Assembly: GCA_030037405.1 (NCBI GenBank)
Contig: JASHRK010000422.1
Location: 1 to 8,138 of the forward strand
DNA: 8,138 nucleotides
Source of the DNA: Acidimicrobiales bacterium
GTDB lineage: Bacteria > Actinomycetota > Acidimicrobiia > Acidimicrobiales > Bog-793
Direction: 5' to 3'
Under the pieces are notes generated by a model. It made no database searches and had not been told where the DNA came from. It saw only the letters and a list, made by a program, of their open reading frames with translations. The position numbers and the translations under genes are program-made. Every line of letters begins with the position of its first letter. Position 1 is the stretch's first letter. Below are positions 1-5,950 of the stretch, in pieces.

Positions 1-1
1 G

Positions 2-289
2 GTCCTTCCCGAGGACGAGGAGCGCTGCCGCTGCTGGATGGTGGGATCCGTCTACGGCTCGGACGGTCCGCTCGAGGAGTTCGACAAGTTCACCCTCTTC
101 ATCTTCGACCAGGACATCCCGATCGTGGAGTCCCAGCTGCCAAAGCGGCTCCCCCTCGATCTCCCGGCCGAGGCTCACTCGACGGCCGACAGGACCTCGA
201 TCGCCTACCGGCAGTGGCTCAGGGCACGCGGCATCCGCTACGGGACATCGGACAACGACGCGAGAGACGGACGCCCCGCCGTCGCTTGA
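2..289 (+). CDS. Rieske-type oxygenase large subunit, C-terminal part (5' end outside window)
   Basis: The reading frame is open from the window edge and ends at TGA 287-289, giving the last 95 residues. The segment around 'IPIVESQLPKRLPLDLPAE' followed by 'DRTSIAYRQWLRARG' is the typical C-terminal end of VanA-like (vanillate O-demethylase / phenylpropionate dioxygenase-like) Rieske non-heme iron oxygenases, where the pattern is P-I-V-E-S-Q-x-P-x-x-L-P-L-D-L, then S-x-x-Y-R-x-W-L. The Rieske Cys/His cluster and the mononuclear iron site lie upstream and are not visible, so substrate class cannot be read. Such enzymes use O2 and electrons from a reductase to hydroxylate or demethylate small aromatics or N-methyl compounds. 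The deaminase-like gene begins 13 nt downstream on the same strand, which suggests one transcript. The last ~15 residues are charged and poorly conserved-looking. The family call is fairly sure; the specific activity is not. Confidence 0.8.
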   Translation, partial: VLPEDEERCRCWMVGSVYGSDGPLEEFDKFTLFIFDQDIPIVESQLPKRLPLDLPAEAHSTADRTSIAYRQWLRARGIRYGTSDNDARDGRPAVA

Positions 290-290
290 G

Positions 291-296
291 GGAGGA
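291..296 (+). promoter_or_regulatory. Shine-Dalgarno site of the adenosine deaminase-like gene
   Basis: GGAGGA lies 6 nt before the GTG at 303 and just after the stop codon of the preceding oxygenase gene. Its strength and spacing decide the GTG start. They also support reinitiation or coupled translation from the upstream gene. Confidence 0.75.
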
Positions 297-302
297 AGCG
301 CT

Positions 303-1337
303 GTGGAACTGAGCGAGTACCTGCGACGGATCCCGAAGGTGAGCCTCCATTGCCACCTCGAGGGCTCCGTCCAGGCTGCGACAGTCGTCGAGCTGGCCCG
401 CAAGCACGGAGAGGCGCTGCCCGGCGGCCGCACGGTCGAGAACCTCTACGACTACCCGGACATCCTCGAATTCCTGAAGGTGTACACGATGGTGGCCGGG
501 CTCATGCGTGACCACGACGACTTCCACCGTGCCGCCTACGAGACGTTGCAGGAGGCACGCGAGCACGGCGTGCGTTACCGGGAGATGTTCTGGAGCCCGA
601 TGGCTCACATGGGGGCGGGAGTGCCCTACGCGACCGCCGCCGACGGGTTGGTTGCAGGCATCCGCGACGCCGAGACAGACATGGGGATCCAGTGCCGGCT
701 CATCGCCGACATAGACCGCATGCAGGAGCCGGAGGCGGGGCTCGAGATGTTGGACCAAGTCCTCGAGCACCGCCGTCCCGAGTTGATCGGGCTCGGACTG
801 GACTACGCCGAGGCAGGCAACCCGCCCGAGAAGCACTGGAAGGCGTTCGCACGAGCCGCGAGAGCCGGGCTTCATCGAACGGCCCACTCCTGCGAGGACG
901 CCCCCGCCCGCAACGTCGAGACGTGCCTCGACCTCCTCGGCTGCGAGCGGATCGACCACGGCTACCACGTGCTCGAGGACGACTCTCTTGTCCGAAGATG
1001 CGCCGGCGAAGGGGTGCTGTTCACCTGTGCACCCGTCTCGACCGCCTGGGTCTACTTTGGGAACGACCTCGCCAACCATCCCATCAAGACGATGGTGAAA
1101 GAAGGCCTCAAGATAATGCTGGACTGCGACGACCCGCCGATGTTCGGGACGAACCCTTCCAACGACTACGCCGTCGCCGTCGAGCACATGGGCCTCGGTC
1201 CGGAAGAGGTCCGCGAGACCGTCATGAACGCGATCGACGGATGTTGGCTCGACGACACGAGCAAGCGCCGTATGCGGCGGGACTGGGGGCGGGAGATCGA
1301 CGCTCTGACCGTGCAACTCGACGCGAGCCCCGGCTGA
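303..1337 (+). CDS. Adenosine deaminase-family metallohydrolase
   Basis: 344 aa, GTG start behind a strong GGAGGA site. The length is typical for this amidohydrolase branch, a TIM barrel that hydrolytically deaminates purines or related compounds with one zinc ion. Visible landmarks: metal-binding H16-x-H18 in 'SLHCHLEGS'; H195 and catalytic E198 in 'TAHSCED'; H219 in 'RIDHGYHV'; and the D276-D277 pair in 'LDCDDPPMFGT', matching the Asp-Asp of ADA. All metal and catalytic positions are therefore kept. The usual HAGE motif reads H-S-C-E, and the segment that is usually G-x-D-L-A-G-x-E reads 'GLDYAEAGNPP'. These changes sit near the substrate pocket and argue for a substrate other than plain adenosine. 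Linkage to a Rieske oxygenase suggests catabolism of an aminated or N-methylated heterocycle, but that is inference. No signal peptide is seen, so the protein is probably cytoplasmic. Confidence 0.87.
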   Translation: MELSEYLRRIPKVSLHCHLEGSVQAATVVELARKHGEALPGGRTVENLYDYPDILEFLKVYTMVAGLMRDHDDFHRAAYETLQEAREHGVRYREMFWSPMAHMGAGVPYATAADGLVAGIRDAETDMGIQCRLIADIDRMQEPEAGLEMLDQVLEHRRPELIGLGLDYAEAGNPPEKHWKAFARAARAGLHRTAHSCEDAPARNVETCLDLLGCERIDHGYHVLEDDSLVRRCAGEGVLFTCAPVSTAWVYFGNDLANHPIKTMVKEGLKIMLDCDDPPMFGTNPSNDYAVAVEHMGLGPEEVRETVMNAIDGCWLDDTSKRRMRRDWGREIDALTVQLDASPG

Positions 1338-1697
1338 GGACGTTGGGGTTGCTGTGGGATCGGATGGGATCCGGCGGCGTAAGCCCGTCAAACATATCCG
1401 GGACGGACCGCGAGGCACGCTCCCCTACGGCAAGCGCGCGAACGCGGCGCAGCTGGCCCGATCTCTGGGAGGACGTGGATACCTCGGCCGACGACTTCCG
1501 CCCGGGACGTGGAGGGCAGATCCGTTGGATGACGCCAGGAGAGCGGCCTACTGGGATGCGACATCGCCGAGCAAACGGAACAGCATCTGGCGTCGGATCT
1601 GGTGGCGAGTTGCGGGACGGGAGTAGGGCCCCCGCTCCGTGCCGGGGTTGAGCGGGTCGGGAGCTGAGCAGAGAAAATCCGAAAAACTCCGAAACTC

Positions 1698-1713
1698 CGA
1701 CAATATGATGTCG
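1698..1713 (+). promoter_or_regulatory. Putative promoter -10 element within a dyad, upstream of the VOC gene
   Basis: TATGAT at 1704-1709 is a good actinobacterial -10 hexamer in an A/T-rich island. It lies inside an inverted repeat CGACA-N6-TGTCG (1698-1713). Just upstream are near-repeats of the form A(n)-(C)TCCG (about 1675-1699). A start near 1716 would give a leader of roughly 60 nt before ATG 1775. No TTGACA-like -35 is seen at the usual spacing. The dyad over the -10 could be a repressor site, for instance for the WYL regulator encoded downstream; that is a guess. Confidence 0.4.
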
Positions 1714-1759
1714 CAAGGCTCTGTCATGCTCTCAGTGAGCGATGGCAAGGTGCCGTCGG

Positions 1760-1767
1760 GGAGGAGA
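1760..1767 (+). promoter_or_regulatory. Shine-Dalgarno site fixing the VOC gene start
   Basis: GGAGGAGA lies 7 nt before ATG 1775. An in-frame ATG at 1742 exists, but its first residues (M-A-R-C-R-R-G-G-E) would be translated from the ribosome-binding site itself and do not fit the fold. The start is therefore placed at 1775. Confidence 0.75.
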
Positions 1768-1774
1768 GATCCAG

Positions 1775-2167
1775 ATGATGTTGCTTGGGCTTCGGACCCA
1801 GACATTTCCCGTCGACGACGTCGAGACGGCGAAGGCCTGGTACACGGCGGTCTTGGGTGTCGGCCCCTACTTCGACGAGCCGTTCTACGTCGGCTTCAAC
1901 GTCGGCGGGTACGAGCTCGGCCTGGTTCCAAAGGGCGACGGCGACAACCAGCCGAAGACCTTTTGGGGCGTGCCGGACGTCAAGGCAGCCGTTGCCGAGC
2001 TGGTCGAGCACGGCGCCACCCTGCACGAGGAAGTGCGGGACGTAGGCGAGGGCATCCGCGTGGCCACCGTGCGAGACCCGAATGGCCACTTGTTCGGCCT
2101 GATCGAGAACCCTGTCTTCGCAGTAGTCGAAGTGGCCGGAACAGCCGAGGCAGGTCCGGGACGATGA
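1775..2167 (+). CDS. VOC (glyoxalase/bleomycin-resistance fold) protein
   Basis: 130 aa, the normal size for a single-chain two-module VOC protein. The N-terminal βαβββ module opens with 'LGLRTQTFPVDDVETAKAWY', which has the typical F-P-V-x-D-x-x-x-A-x-x-W-Y signature, followed by 'LGVGPYFDEPFYVGFNVGGYELGL'. The second module carries 'TFWGVPDVKAAVAELVEHGA' and ends in 'VRDPNGHLFGLIENP', where E111 is at the usual metal-ligand position. VOC proteins include lyases, dioxygenases, isomerases and antibiotic-binding proteins, so the substrate cannot be named. A clear first-module metal His is not obvious, and the protein may bind a ligand rather than catalyse a reaction. The stop codon overlaps the next start (ATGA, 2164-2167), so the two proteins are translationally coupled. 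The tail after residue ~115 is poorly conserved-looking. Confidence 0.88.
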   Translation: MMLLGLRTQTFPVDDVETAKAWYTAVLGVGPYFDEPFYVGFNVGGYELGLVPKGDGDNQPKTFWGVPDVKAAVAELVEHGATLHEEVRDVGEGIRVATVRDPNGHLFGLIENPVFAVVEVAGTAEAGPGR

Positions 2168-2541
2168 GCCCACGAGCCAAGAAGGCAGTCGGGACAAGGG
2201 ACGCCGTGCTCGTGCAGTGCGGCTCCCTACCGGCTGCAGAGCTCGACTACCCGTTCGGCGATGACACGGCCGTCTTCAAGGTGGCCGGGAAGATGTTCGC
2301 CATGGTGGCGTTGGGCGAGCCCCCCGGGTCGACGACCCTCAAATGCGAGCCGGAAGAGTCCATATCCCTCCGGCAGTCGTACGCCTCGATCACGCCCGGC
2401 TACCACATGGACAAGCGGCACTGGATCACGGTCGGTCTTGGCGCCGACCTCCCGGCCGAGCTGGTGACCGAGCTCGTTCAAGGGTCCTACGACCTCGTGG
2501 TCGCCGGTATCCCAGCCAAGAGACGCCCGACGGCGGTCTGA
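2164..2541 (+). CDS. MmcQ/YjbR family protein (DUF419-type, CyaY-like fold)
   Basis: 125 aa. The ATG overlaps the VOC stop codon by 4 nt, and this fixes the start; the same frame is open further upstream, but only antisense to reason. Family landmarks are visible in order: 'YPFGDDTAVFKVAGKMFAMV' (P-F-G, V-F-K-V-x-G-K-M-F), 'LKCEPEESISLRQSY', 'ITPGYHMDKRHWITVGL' (Y-H-x-x-K-R-H-W-I-T-V) and the terminal 'LVTELVQGSYDLVVAGIP' (S-Y-x-L-V). Members are small cytoplasmic proteins with a DNA-binding-like double-wing fold. They occur all over Actinobacteria, often next to VOC or DinB-like genes and YafY-type regulators, as here. Biochemical function is unknown, and 'DNA-binding' in database names rests on fold similarity. 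The family call is secure. Confidence 0.9.
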   Translation: MSPRAKKAVGTRDAVLVQCGSLPAAELDYPFGDDTAVFKVAGKMFAMVALGEPPGSTTLKCEPEESISLRQSYASITPGYHMDKRHWITVGLGADLPAELVTELVQGSYDLVVAGIPAKRRPTAV

Positions 2542-2632
2542 CGGGCGGGGCGTTGGGTCTCGACGGTCCAGCCGCAGGCTCGCCCGGACGGCGAGGCGTG
2601 AGCGCACCCGTAGCCGGTCAAGGCTCGGCGGC

Positions 2633-3331
2633 ATGAACCGTCTCGAGCGCCTTCACGCCATCACCGAGGAGATTCGCCTGCGGGCGCCGCGGGCGGTGAG
2701 CGCCGCCTGGCTGGCCGAGGAGCTGGGAGTGACGAGGCGGACGATCGAGCGTGACCTCGCCACGTTGCGAGCAGCCGGATTGCCCTTGCTGGCCGAACCG
2801 GGCAGGAGGGGCGGCCAGCGTCTCAACCCGAGCGCTGTCCTCCCGCCCCTCAACCTCACAGACCGTGAGGCTACGGCGCTACTGGTAGCCCTGACGATTG
2901 TCGACGGCATGCCCTACACGGGTGCCGGCCGGTCAGCCGCCACGAAGATCCGGCGGGGACTGCCCGCCGTTACCGAGACGGCGACACAGGATCTGTGCGA
3001 GCGCATCCGCATAATGCAGCCCTCTCCGAGGGGCGTGGATCGCCGTATCTTGGGCGTCCTCGAGGACGGCGTCGCCTCCTCACGGGTCGTCCGGATCAGT
3101 TACACGGACCGGGGCGGCGAGCGAACGAGACGGGAGGTGGAGGGTGCCGGCTTCCTCGGGGCGAACGACGGTTGGTGGTATCTCGGTGCCTATTGCCGAC
3201 TGCGGCAGGACAACCGCCTTTTCCGCCTCGACCGCATCACAAGGGCATCCCTCACGAACGAACGTGTGCCGAGCCGGGACCTCGACGATGTGCTCGGGTG
3301 GCTGCCCGCACCGACCGTGCCGCCTCGGTGA
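2633..3331 (+). CDS. Short WYL-domain transcriptional regulator (YafY/DeoR-like HTH)
   Basis: 232 aa, ATG start with AAGG at 2620-2623, 9 nt upstream; no earlier in-frame start was found over the preceding ~40 nt. Residues ~3-65 form an HTH_11 winged helix ('AWLAEELGVTRRTIERDLATLRAAGLPL', followed by a Gly/Arg-rich wing 'GRRGGQRL'). Residues ~137-212 form a WYL domain: 'VVRISYTDRGGERTRREVE', then W182-Y183-L184 in 'GWWYLGAYCRLR', and 'RLFRLDRIT'. WYL domains bind ligands such as nucleic acids and control the HTH. Typical YafY/CapW/BrxR-like proteins are ~300-330 aa and have a C-terminal WCX extension; here the protein stops soon after the WYL domain. It lies 91 nt downstream of the MmcQ gene, so it may be in the same operon and autoregulate it. 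WYL regulators also control defence systems, and a defence-like island begins immediately downstream. Confidence 0.87.
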   Translation: MNRLERLHAITEEIRLRAPRAVSAAWLAEELGVTRRTIERDLATLRAAGLPLLAEPGRRGGQRLNPSAVLPPLNLTDREATALLVALTIVDGMPYTGAGRSAATKIRRGLPAVTETATQDLCERIRIMQPSPRGVDRRILGVLEDGVASSRVVRISYTDRGGERTRREVEGAGFLGANDGWWYLGAYCRLRQDNRLFRLDRITRASLTNERVPSRDLDDVLGWLPAPTVPPR

Positions 3332-3360
3332 GGGGCCGCCGTCGTGGCACCAAGACGAGC

Positions 3361-3382
3361 TCAAGCCGAGATCAAGCCGAGA
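3361..3382. repeat. 11-bp perfect tandem duplication across the vapC stop codon
   Basis: The unit TCAAGCCGAGA occurs twice head to tail (3361-3371 and 3372-3382), followed by a partial third start (TCAGG). On the minus strand it covers the last codons and the stop of the toxin gene, so the copy beyond the stop repeats the gene's 3' end, TGA included. It sits in the 40-nt gap between the convergent WYL regulator and toxin genes and looks like a replication-slippage duplication. Confidence 0.8.
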
Positions 3383-3767
3383 TCAGGACGGCAACATCCG
3401 GGTGGGCGGCTGCCAGGCCGGCATCCAAGGTGGCGATGCGGCCTCCCCTGTGGCGAGCCAGGCTGGCCAGGTACGCGTCGGTGACTTGGCGGTGGCCGAC
3501 CACTCGACCCAAGGCCACGTCTCTGTAGGGCAACTCGTCAGGCCAGAATTCGTGCCGCGGCGTGGAGGTGACTCCGAGCAGGGCCTGGACGGCCTGTTCT
3601 CCCGAGCCGCCTCGTTGGACCACGAGGCGAACGAGTGCCCCTTCGGTGATCGGGCAGGTCGCGAAACGCCGCCGCGTTCCCAACCACCGGACGGCGACGT
3701 CATGGTGGACATGCTCCACGATCGCCAGCGCGACCAGCATGTTCGAGTCCAACAAGGTAACAATCAC
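3372..3767 (-). CDS. vapC: VapC-type PIN-domain ribonuclease toxin
   Basis: 131 aa, GTG start overlapping the antitoxin stop by 4 nt (GTGA, 3764-3767), the usual vapBC arrangement. The PIN acidic active site is complete: D7 in 'TLLDSNMLVALA', E42 in 'CPITEGALVRLV', D97 in 'QVTDAYLASLA' and D115 in 'IATLDAGLAA'. The 'HVHHDVAVRWL...FATCPITEGALVR' layout resembles the mycobacterial VapC group with a T-C-P-I-T-x-G-x-x-R motif. The expected role is Mg2+-dependent cleavage of a structured RNA such as tRNA or 23S rRNA when the antitoxin is degraded; the target is not readable. No frameshift or missing catalytic residue is seen, so it is probably active. Its 3' end runs into an 11-bp tandem duplication and converges on the WYL regulator gene. 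Confidence 0.9.
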   Translation of the reverse strand: MIVTLLDSNMLVALAIVEHVHHDVAVRWLGTRRRFATCPITEGALVRLVVQRGGSGEQAVQALLGVTSTPRHEFWPDELPYRDVALGRVVGHRQVTDAYLASLARHRGGRIATLDAGLAAAHPDVAVLISA

Positions 3768-3994
3768 GGCTCGTCGTCGAGGGTGCGCACGTCCTCACTC
3801 GAGACGACTTGGCCGAGATGGGTGACGACGAGACCCGTCGACGCGTCGCGCTCGAAACGGATCGGCCCGCCCTCCTGGCCGAGCCCACGTCTTACGAGCT
3901 CGACTAGCGCCTGGCTAAGGCTCGTCCCTCGATCGCGAGCAAGCGACTTGGCTTGGCGGTGCAGCTCGTCCGGGAGATCCACTGTGGTACGCAC
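3764..3994 (-). CDS. vapB: VapB-type ribbon-helix-helix antitoxin
   Basis: 76 aa, GTG start at 3994-3992. The first ~40 residues are a ribbon-helix-helix DNA-binding domain: β-strand 'MRTTVDLPDEL', helix 'HRQAKSLARDRG', turn, and helix 'TSLSQALVELVRRGL'. The C-terminal part ('GPIRFERDASTGLVVTHLG...VVSSEDVRTLDDEP') is the flexible toxin-binding tail, with the hydrophobic and acidic character usual for VapB. It precedes and overlaps vapC, so the pair is made in the right order for autoregulation. No Shine-Dalgarno is present: a TATGAT -10 box (4006-4001) ends 6 nt before the GTG, so the transcript is predicted to start at or next to the start codon (leaderless). A symmetric repeat array over the promoter is the likely VapB operator. 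Confidence 0.9.
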   Translation of the reverse strand: MRTTVDLPDELHRQAKSLARDRGTSLSQALVELVRRGLGQEGGPIRFERDASTGLVVTHLGQVVSSEDVRTLDDEP

Positions 3995-3998
3995 CTCT

Positions 3999-4040
3999 GC
4001 ATCATAGCATCATTTATGTAAATCGACGATGCGCTGATGC
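3999..4040 (-). promoter_or_regulatory. vapBC promoter with symmetric four-half-site operator
   Basis: Read on the + strand: GCATC (3999-4003), 3 nt, GCATC (4007-4011), 16 nt, GATGC (4028-4032), 3 nt, GATGC (4036-4040). The outer and inner half-sites are exact inverted copies about 4019.5, with the same 8-bp step on both sides. The middle contains a second short palindrome, ATTTA-TG-TAAAT (4012-4023). The minus-strand -10 box TATGAT (4006-4001) lies between the two left half-sites, so occupancy would block RNA polymerase. Ribbon-helix-helix proteins often bind tandem or inverted short boxes (MetJ uses 8-bp boxes). This makes VapB or the VapBC complex the obvious ligand, though that is inferred. 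No TTGACA-like -35 is seen. Confidence 0.65.
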
Positions 4041-4105
4041 AGACAGCCGCAAGAGGTACAGGGGTGGCAGAACTTACGACCCAAGGGGGGAGCACCGAGC
4101 GGCGG

Positions 4106-5950
4106 TCAGTCGCGGGCCCGGAGCCGATTGCGTAGCGCCGCGACACCTGCGGCAATCTTCGTCTCACTCGGTGCCAGCTCCGACCACATCGTCCAGTAAG
4201 GCTGGGTGGCACTGGCCGGCCTGGCCGTGGGGGGATGGAACTTTATCGGCGTCGGCAGGGGAACCGCGTCCCCGATCACCACGGCCTCGCCGACGTCGAG
4301 CGCGGGCAGCATTCCCGTGATCCCCGACAGCGTCTGGGGCACGAGCCGCTCGATCATCGCCTGGTCGTGATCGGTGGTCAGGCGCATGACGATGAAGTTG
4401 TTGCACTGGCTGAGGATCGTCTGGCTCACGTCGGTCGGGCGCTGGCTCACTACGAACAGGGCGACGCCGTACTTGCGGCCTTCCTTGGCGATCGCCTCGA
4501 ACGCATCCAAGGCGACTCGGTGAACCGCGCTCGGCTCCTTGTCGGCGGGTAGGTAGAGGTGTGCCTCGTCGCACACGAGGCACACGGGAGGCCGTCCCTC
4601 GGGATCCATCCAGAACTGCACGTCGTAGATCAGCCTCGCCAGCACGCCGGCGACGAGCGGCGACACCGCGCTCGGGACCTCGGACAGATCGATCACCTTG
4701 ATCCCGGCGCCGACCCCGCCGCCGGCGTGGAGGCGCACGGTGGTCTTCACCAGCCAGTCGTAGCTCAGGGTCGACTCGGGCGGGGAGAACATGAATCCGT
4801 ACCGCGGGTCGCGCCGGCAAGCGTCGATGCGGGAGAGCAAGCCAGTAAGGCGGCCGCGGAAGGGCGAGGGGTTCGGGAGCGACGACACGTTGTCGTGGAA
4901 CAGCCTCTTTACAAGCTCGTCAAGCTCGTAGGGGATCGGTGAGTCGGCGGTGAACGTCGCCACGGCGTCCTCCTGCCCCACTCTCGCGAGGTACTCGTGC
5001 TTGAGCGTCTGTACGTGATCGGTGAAGGACAGCAGTTGGTCCGAGGCGTACGGGTCCTGCGGGTTCAGGATCAGTGCCATCAGCTCGTTGTGCTGGAGCA
5101 GCCAGTACGGAAGGTAGAGAATGTCGCCGCTGTCCTGTCCAAGGTCGGCGGGACCGGCGATGCGGAGACCGGCGGCGATCGGCCTCTCGTGGTTCTCGCC
5201 ACCGCCCAGCGTCAGCGGCCAGTACTCGCCGTGAAGGTCGAACACGATCAGGTTGGGGTGGGGGAGACGCGACGCGCGCTCGAGCATCATCGCCACGGCC
5301 CAGGTCTTACCTGCGCCGGTGCTGCCGAGGAGCGACACGTGGCGCTGGAAGAGCTTGTTGCCGTCGGCCACCACTGGCGAGTCGGGGTCGGCGACGTAGC
5401 CTCCCAACACCAAGCCCTCGCGAGACACCACGTCACTGCCGACGAGGGTCAAGAAACTCTGGAGGCGCTCCCCCTCGATCGCAAAGCAGCTCTCGCCGAG
5501 CCGCGGATGGGCGGACGCTCCGCGCCTGAAGCTCGCCCGCGCCTCTCGCGCCCGCCTCTCAAGCGTCCCGAGCGGCATGATCCGCAACGCGACCGACGAG
5601 TCGCCGAGATCGGGACCCGGGGGCTCGTCAGCGTCCGGCACACCCGGCCGTTCCAACACGGTCTCGATCAGACCGACGAGGAAGTCGCGACCGAGAGACA
5701 AGGCGACGAGATCCGACACCGTGACGCGAGCCGCCTGCGCACGGTCAGTGACAGCCACCGTCACCCGGCTCGGGTCGACGCGGACGACCCTCCCGAGCCG
5801 CGGACCAAGCGTCAGGTCCAGCGGTGACTGTTCTCGCTCTGTCGTCAGGGATTCCACAGCGCGCTCTGCATGGACAAACGACACCCCTTGGCCTGCTCCG
5901 TTGTCTCGACAGAGGCCATCAGCCGTCGCCCGGCACTTCGGAAGCAGCAC
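4106..5950 (-). CDS. herA: HerA/DUF87-family DNA-translocating ATPase
   Basis: 614 aa from the furthest GTG (5950). A HAS-barrel-like β domain covers ~45-100 ('LGRVVRVDPSRVTVAV'). The RecA-like ATPase core has Walker A G209-STGAGKT-216, 'IVFDLHGEYWPL' (D238, E242, a HerA/DUF87 hallmark), Walker B with D461-E462 in 'VCLVCDEAHLYLP', and the sensor/arginine region 'VVSQRPTDVSQTILSQCNNFIVMRL' (Q503, R504, R523). HerA forms hexameric rings that translocate DNA, classically with the NurA nuclease in end resection, or with SIR2/DUF4297-type effectors in phage defence. No NurA or known effector is visible here; downstream on the same strand comes vapBC. The start is uncertain: the first ~40 residues look unconserved, and GTGs at 5884 and 5854 are alternatives. 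A GGAAG 3 nt before 5950 and a TATGCT -10-like box (5990-5985) mildly favour the long form. Confidence 0.88.
   Translation of the reverse strand: MLLPKCRATADGLCRDNGAGQGVSFVHAERAVESLTTEREQSPLDLTLGPRLGRVVRVDPSRVTVAVTDRAQAARVTVSDLVALSLGRDFLVGLIETVLERPGVPDADEPPGPDLGDSSVALRIMPLGTLERRAREARASFRRGASAHPRLGESCFAIEGERLQSFLTLVGSDVVSREGLVLGGYVADPDSPVVADGNKLFQRHVSLLGSTGAGKTWAVAMMLERASRLPHPNLIVFDLHGEYWPLTLGGGENHERPIAAGLRIAGPADLGQDSGDILYLPYWLLQHNELMALILNPQDPYASDQLLSFTDHVQTLKHEYLARVGQEDAVATFTADSPIPYELDELVKRLFHDNVSSLPNPSPFRGRLTGLLSRIDACRRDPRYGFMFSPPESTLSYDWLVKTTVRLHAGGGVGAGIKVIDLSEVPSAVSPLVAGVLARLIYDVQFWMDPEGRPPVCLVCDEAHLYLPADKEPSAVHRVALDAFEAIAKEGRKYGVALFVVSQRPTDVSQTILSQCNNFIVMRLTTDHDQAMIERLVPQTLSGITGMLPALDVGEAVVIGDAVPLPTPIKFHPPTARPASATQPYWTMWSELAPSETKIAAGVAALRNRLRARD

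Larger units (their letters stand above)
1338..1774. other. Intergenic stretch with no convincing gene
   Basis: About 440 bases separate the deaminase-like gene from the VOC gene. A 90-codon open frame (GTG 1354 to TAG 1626) is present, but it is Arg/Trp-rich and has no clear Shine-Dalgarno site. It resembles no family I know, and its third-position GC bias is weaker than that of its neighbours. Overlapping open frames on the other strand look like shadows. I see no clear rho-independent terminator after the deaminase-like gene. The last ~110 bases are noticeably richer in A/T and hold promoter-like sequence, described separately. The stretch may contain decayed coding sequence, but nothing proves it. 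Confidence 0.5.

Noticed and set aside
219..1418. Long minus-strand open frame (399 codons) antisense to the deaminase-like gene
   Set aside because: It lies opposite a well-supported gene with all catalytic motifs. Its translation is Val/Arg/His-rich with no recognisable family, as expected of a shadow in GC-rich DNA.
1354..1626. 90-codon plus-strand frame in the gap after the deaminase-like gene
   Set aside because: It has no Shine-Dalgarno, an Arg/Trp-rich composition, weak third-position GC bias and no recognisable domain. It is kept only as a remark in the intergenic entry.
1222..1716. Minus-strand frame of 164 codons spanning the end of the deaminase-like gene and the gap
   Set aside because: It overlaps the certain gene by more than 100 bases, its composition is Ser/Arg/Pro-rich, and no domain or ribosome-binding site is seen.
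1639..2163. Upstream extension of the MmcQ/YjbR frame
   Set aside because: The frame is open, but it lies across the VOC gene. The ATGA overlap at 2164 and the family's usual length fix the start there.
2542..2586. CGGGCG / CGCCCG inverted repeat after the MmcQ gene, considered as a terminator
   Set aside because: The stem is only 6 bp with a loop of about 33 nt and no following T-run, so it is not a credible rho-independent terminator.
3332..3371. Possible bidirectional terminator between the convergent WYL regulator and vapC genes
   Set aside because: Only a 4-bp stem can be drawn and there is no U-tract. The space is mostly taken by the 11-bp duplication.
3144..4007. 287-codon plus-strand frame antisense to vapBC
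   Set aside because: It covers both toxin and antitoxin genes, which have complete family motifs. Its translation is Ser/Arg-rich without a domain.
4997..5827. 276-codon plus-strand frame antisense to herA
   Set aside because: It mirrors the HerA coding strand in a GC-rich genome. It is His/Arg/Val-rich with no recognisable family.
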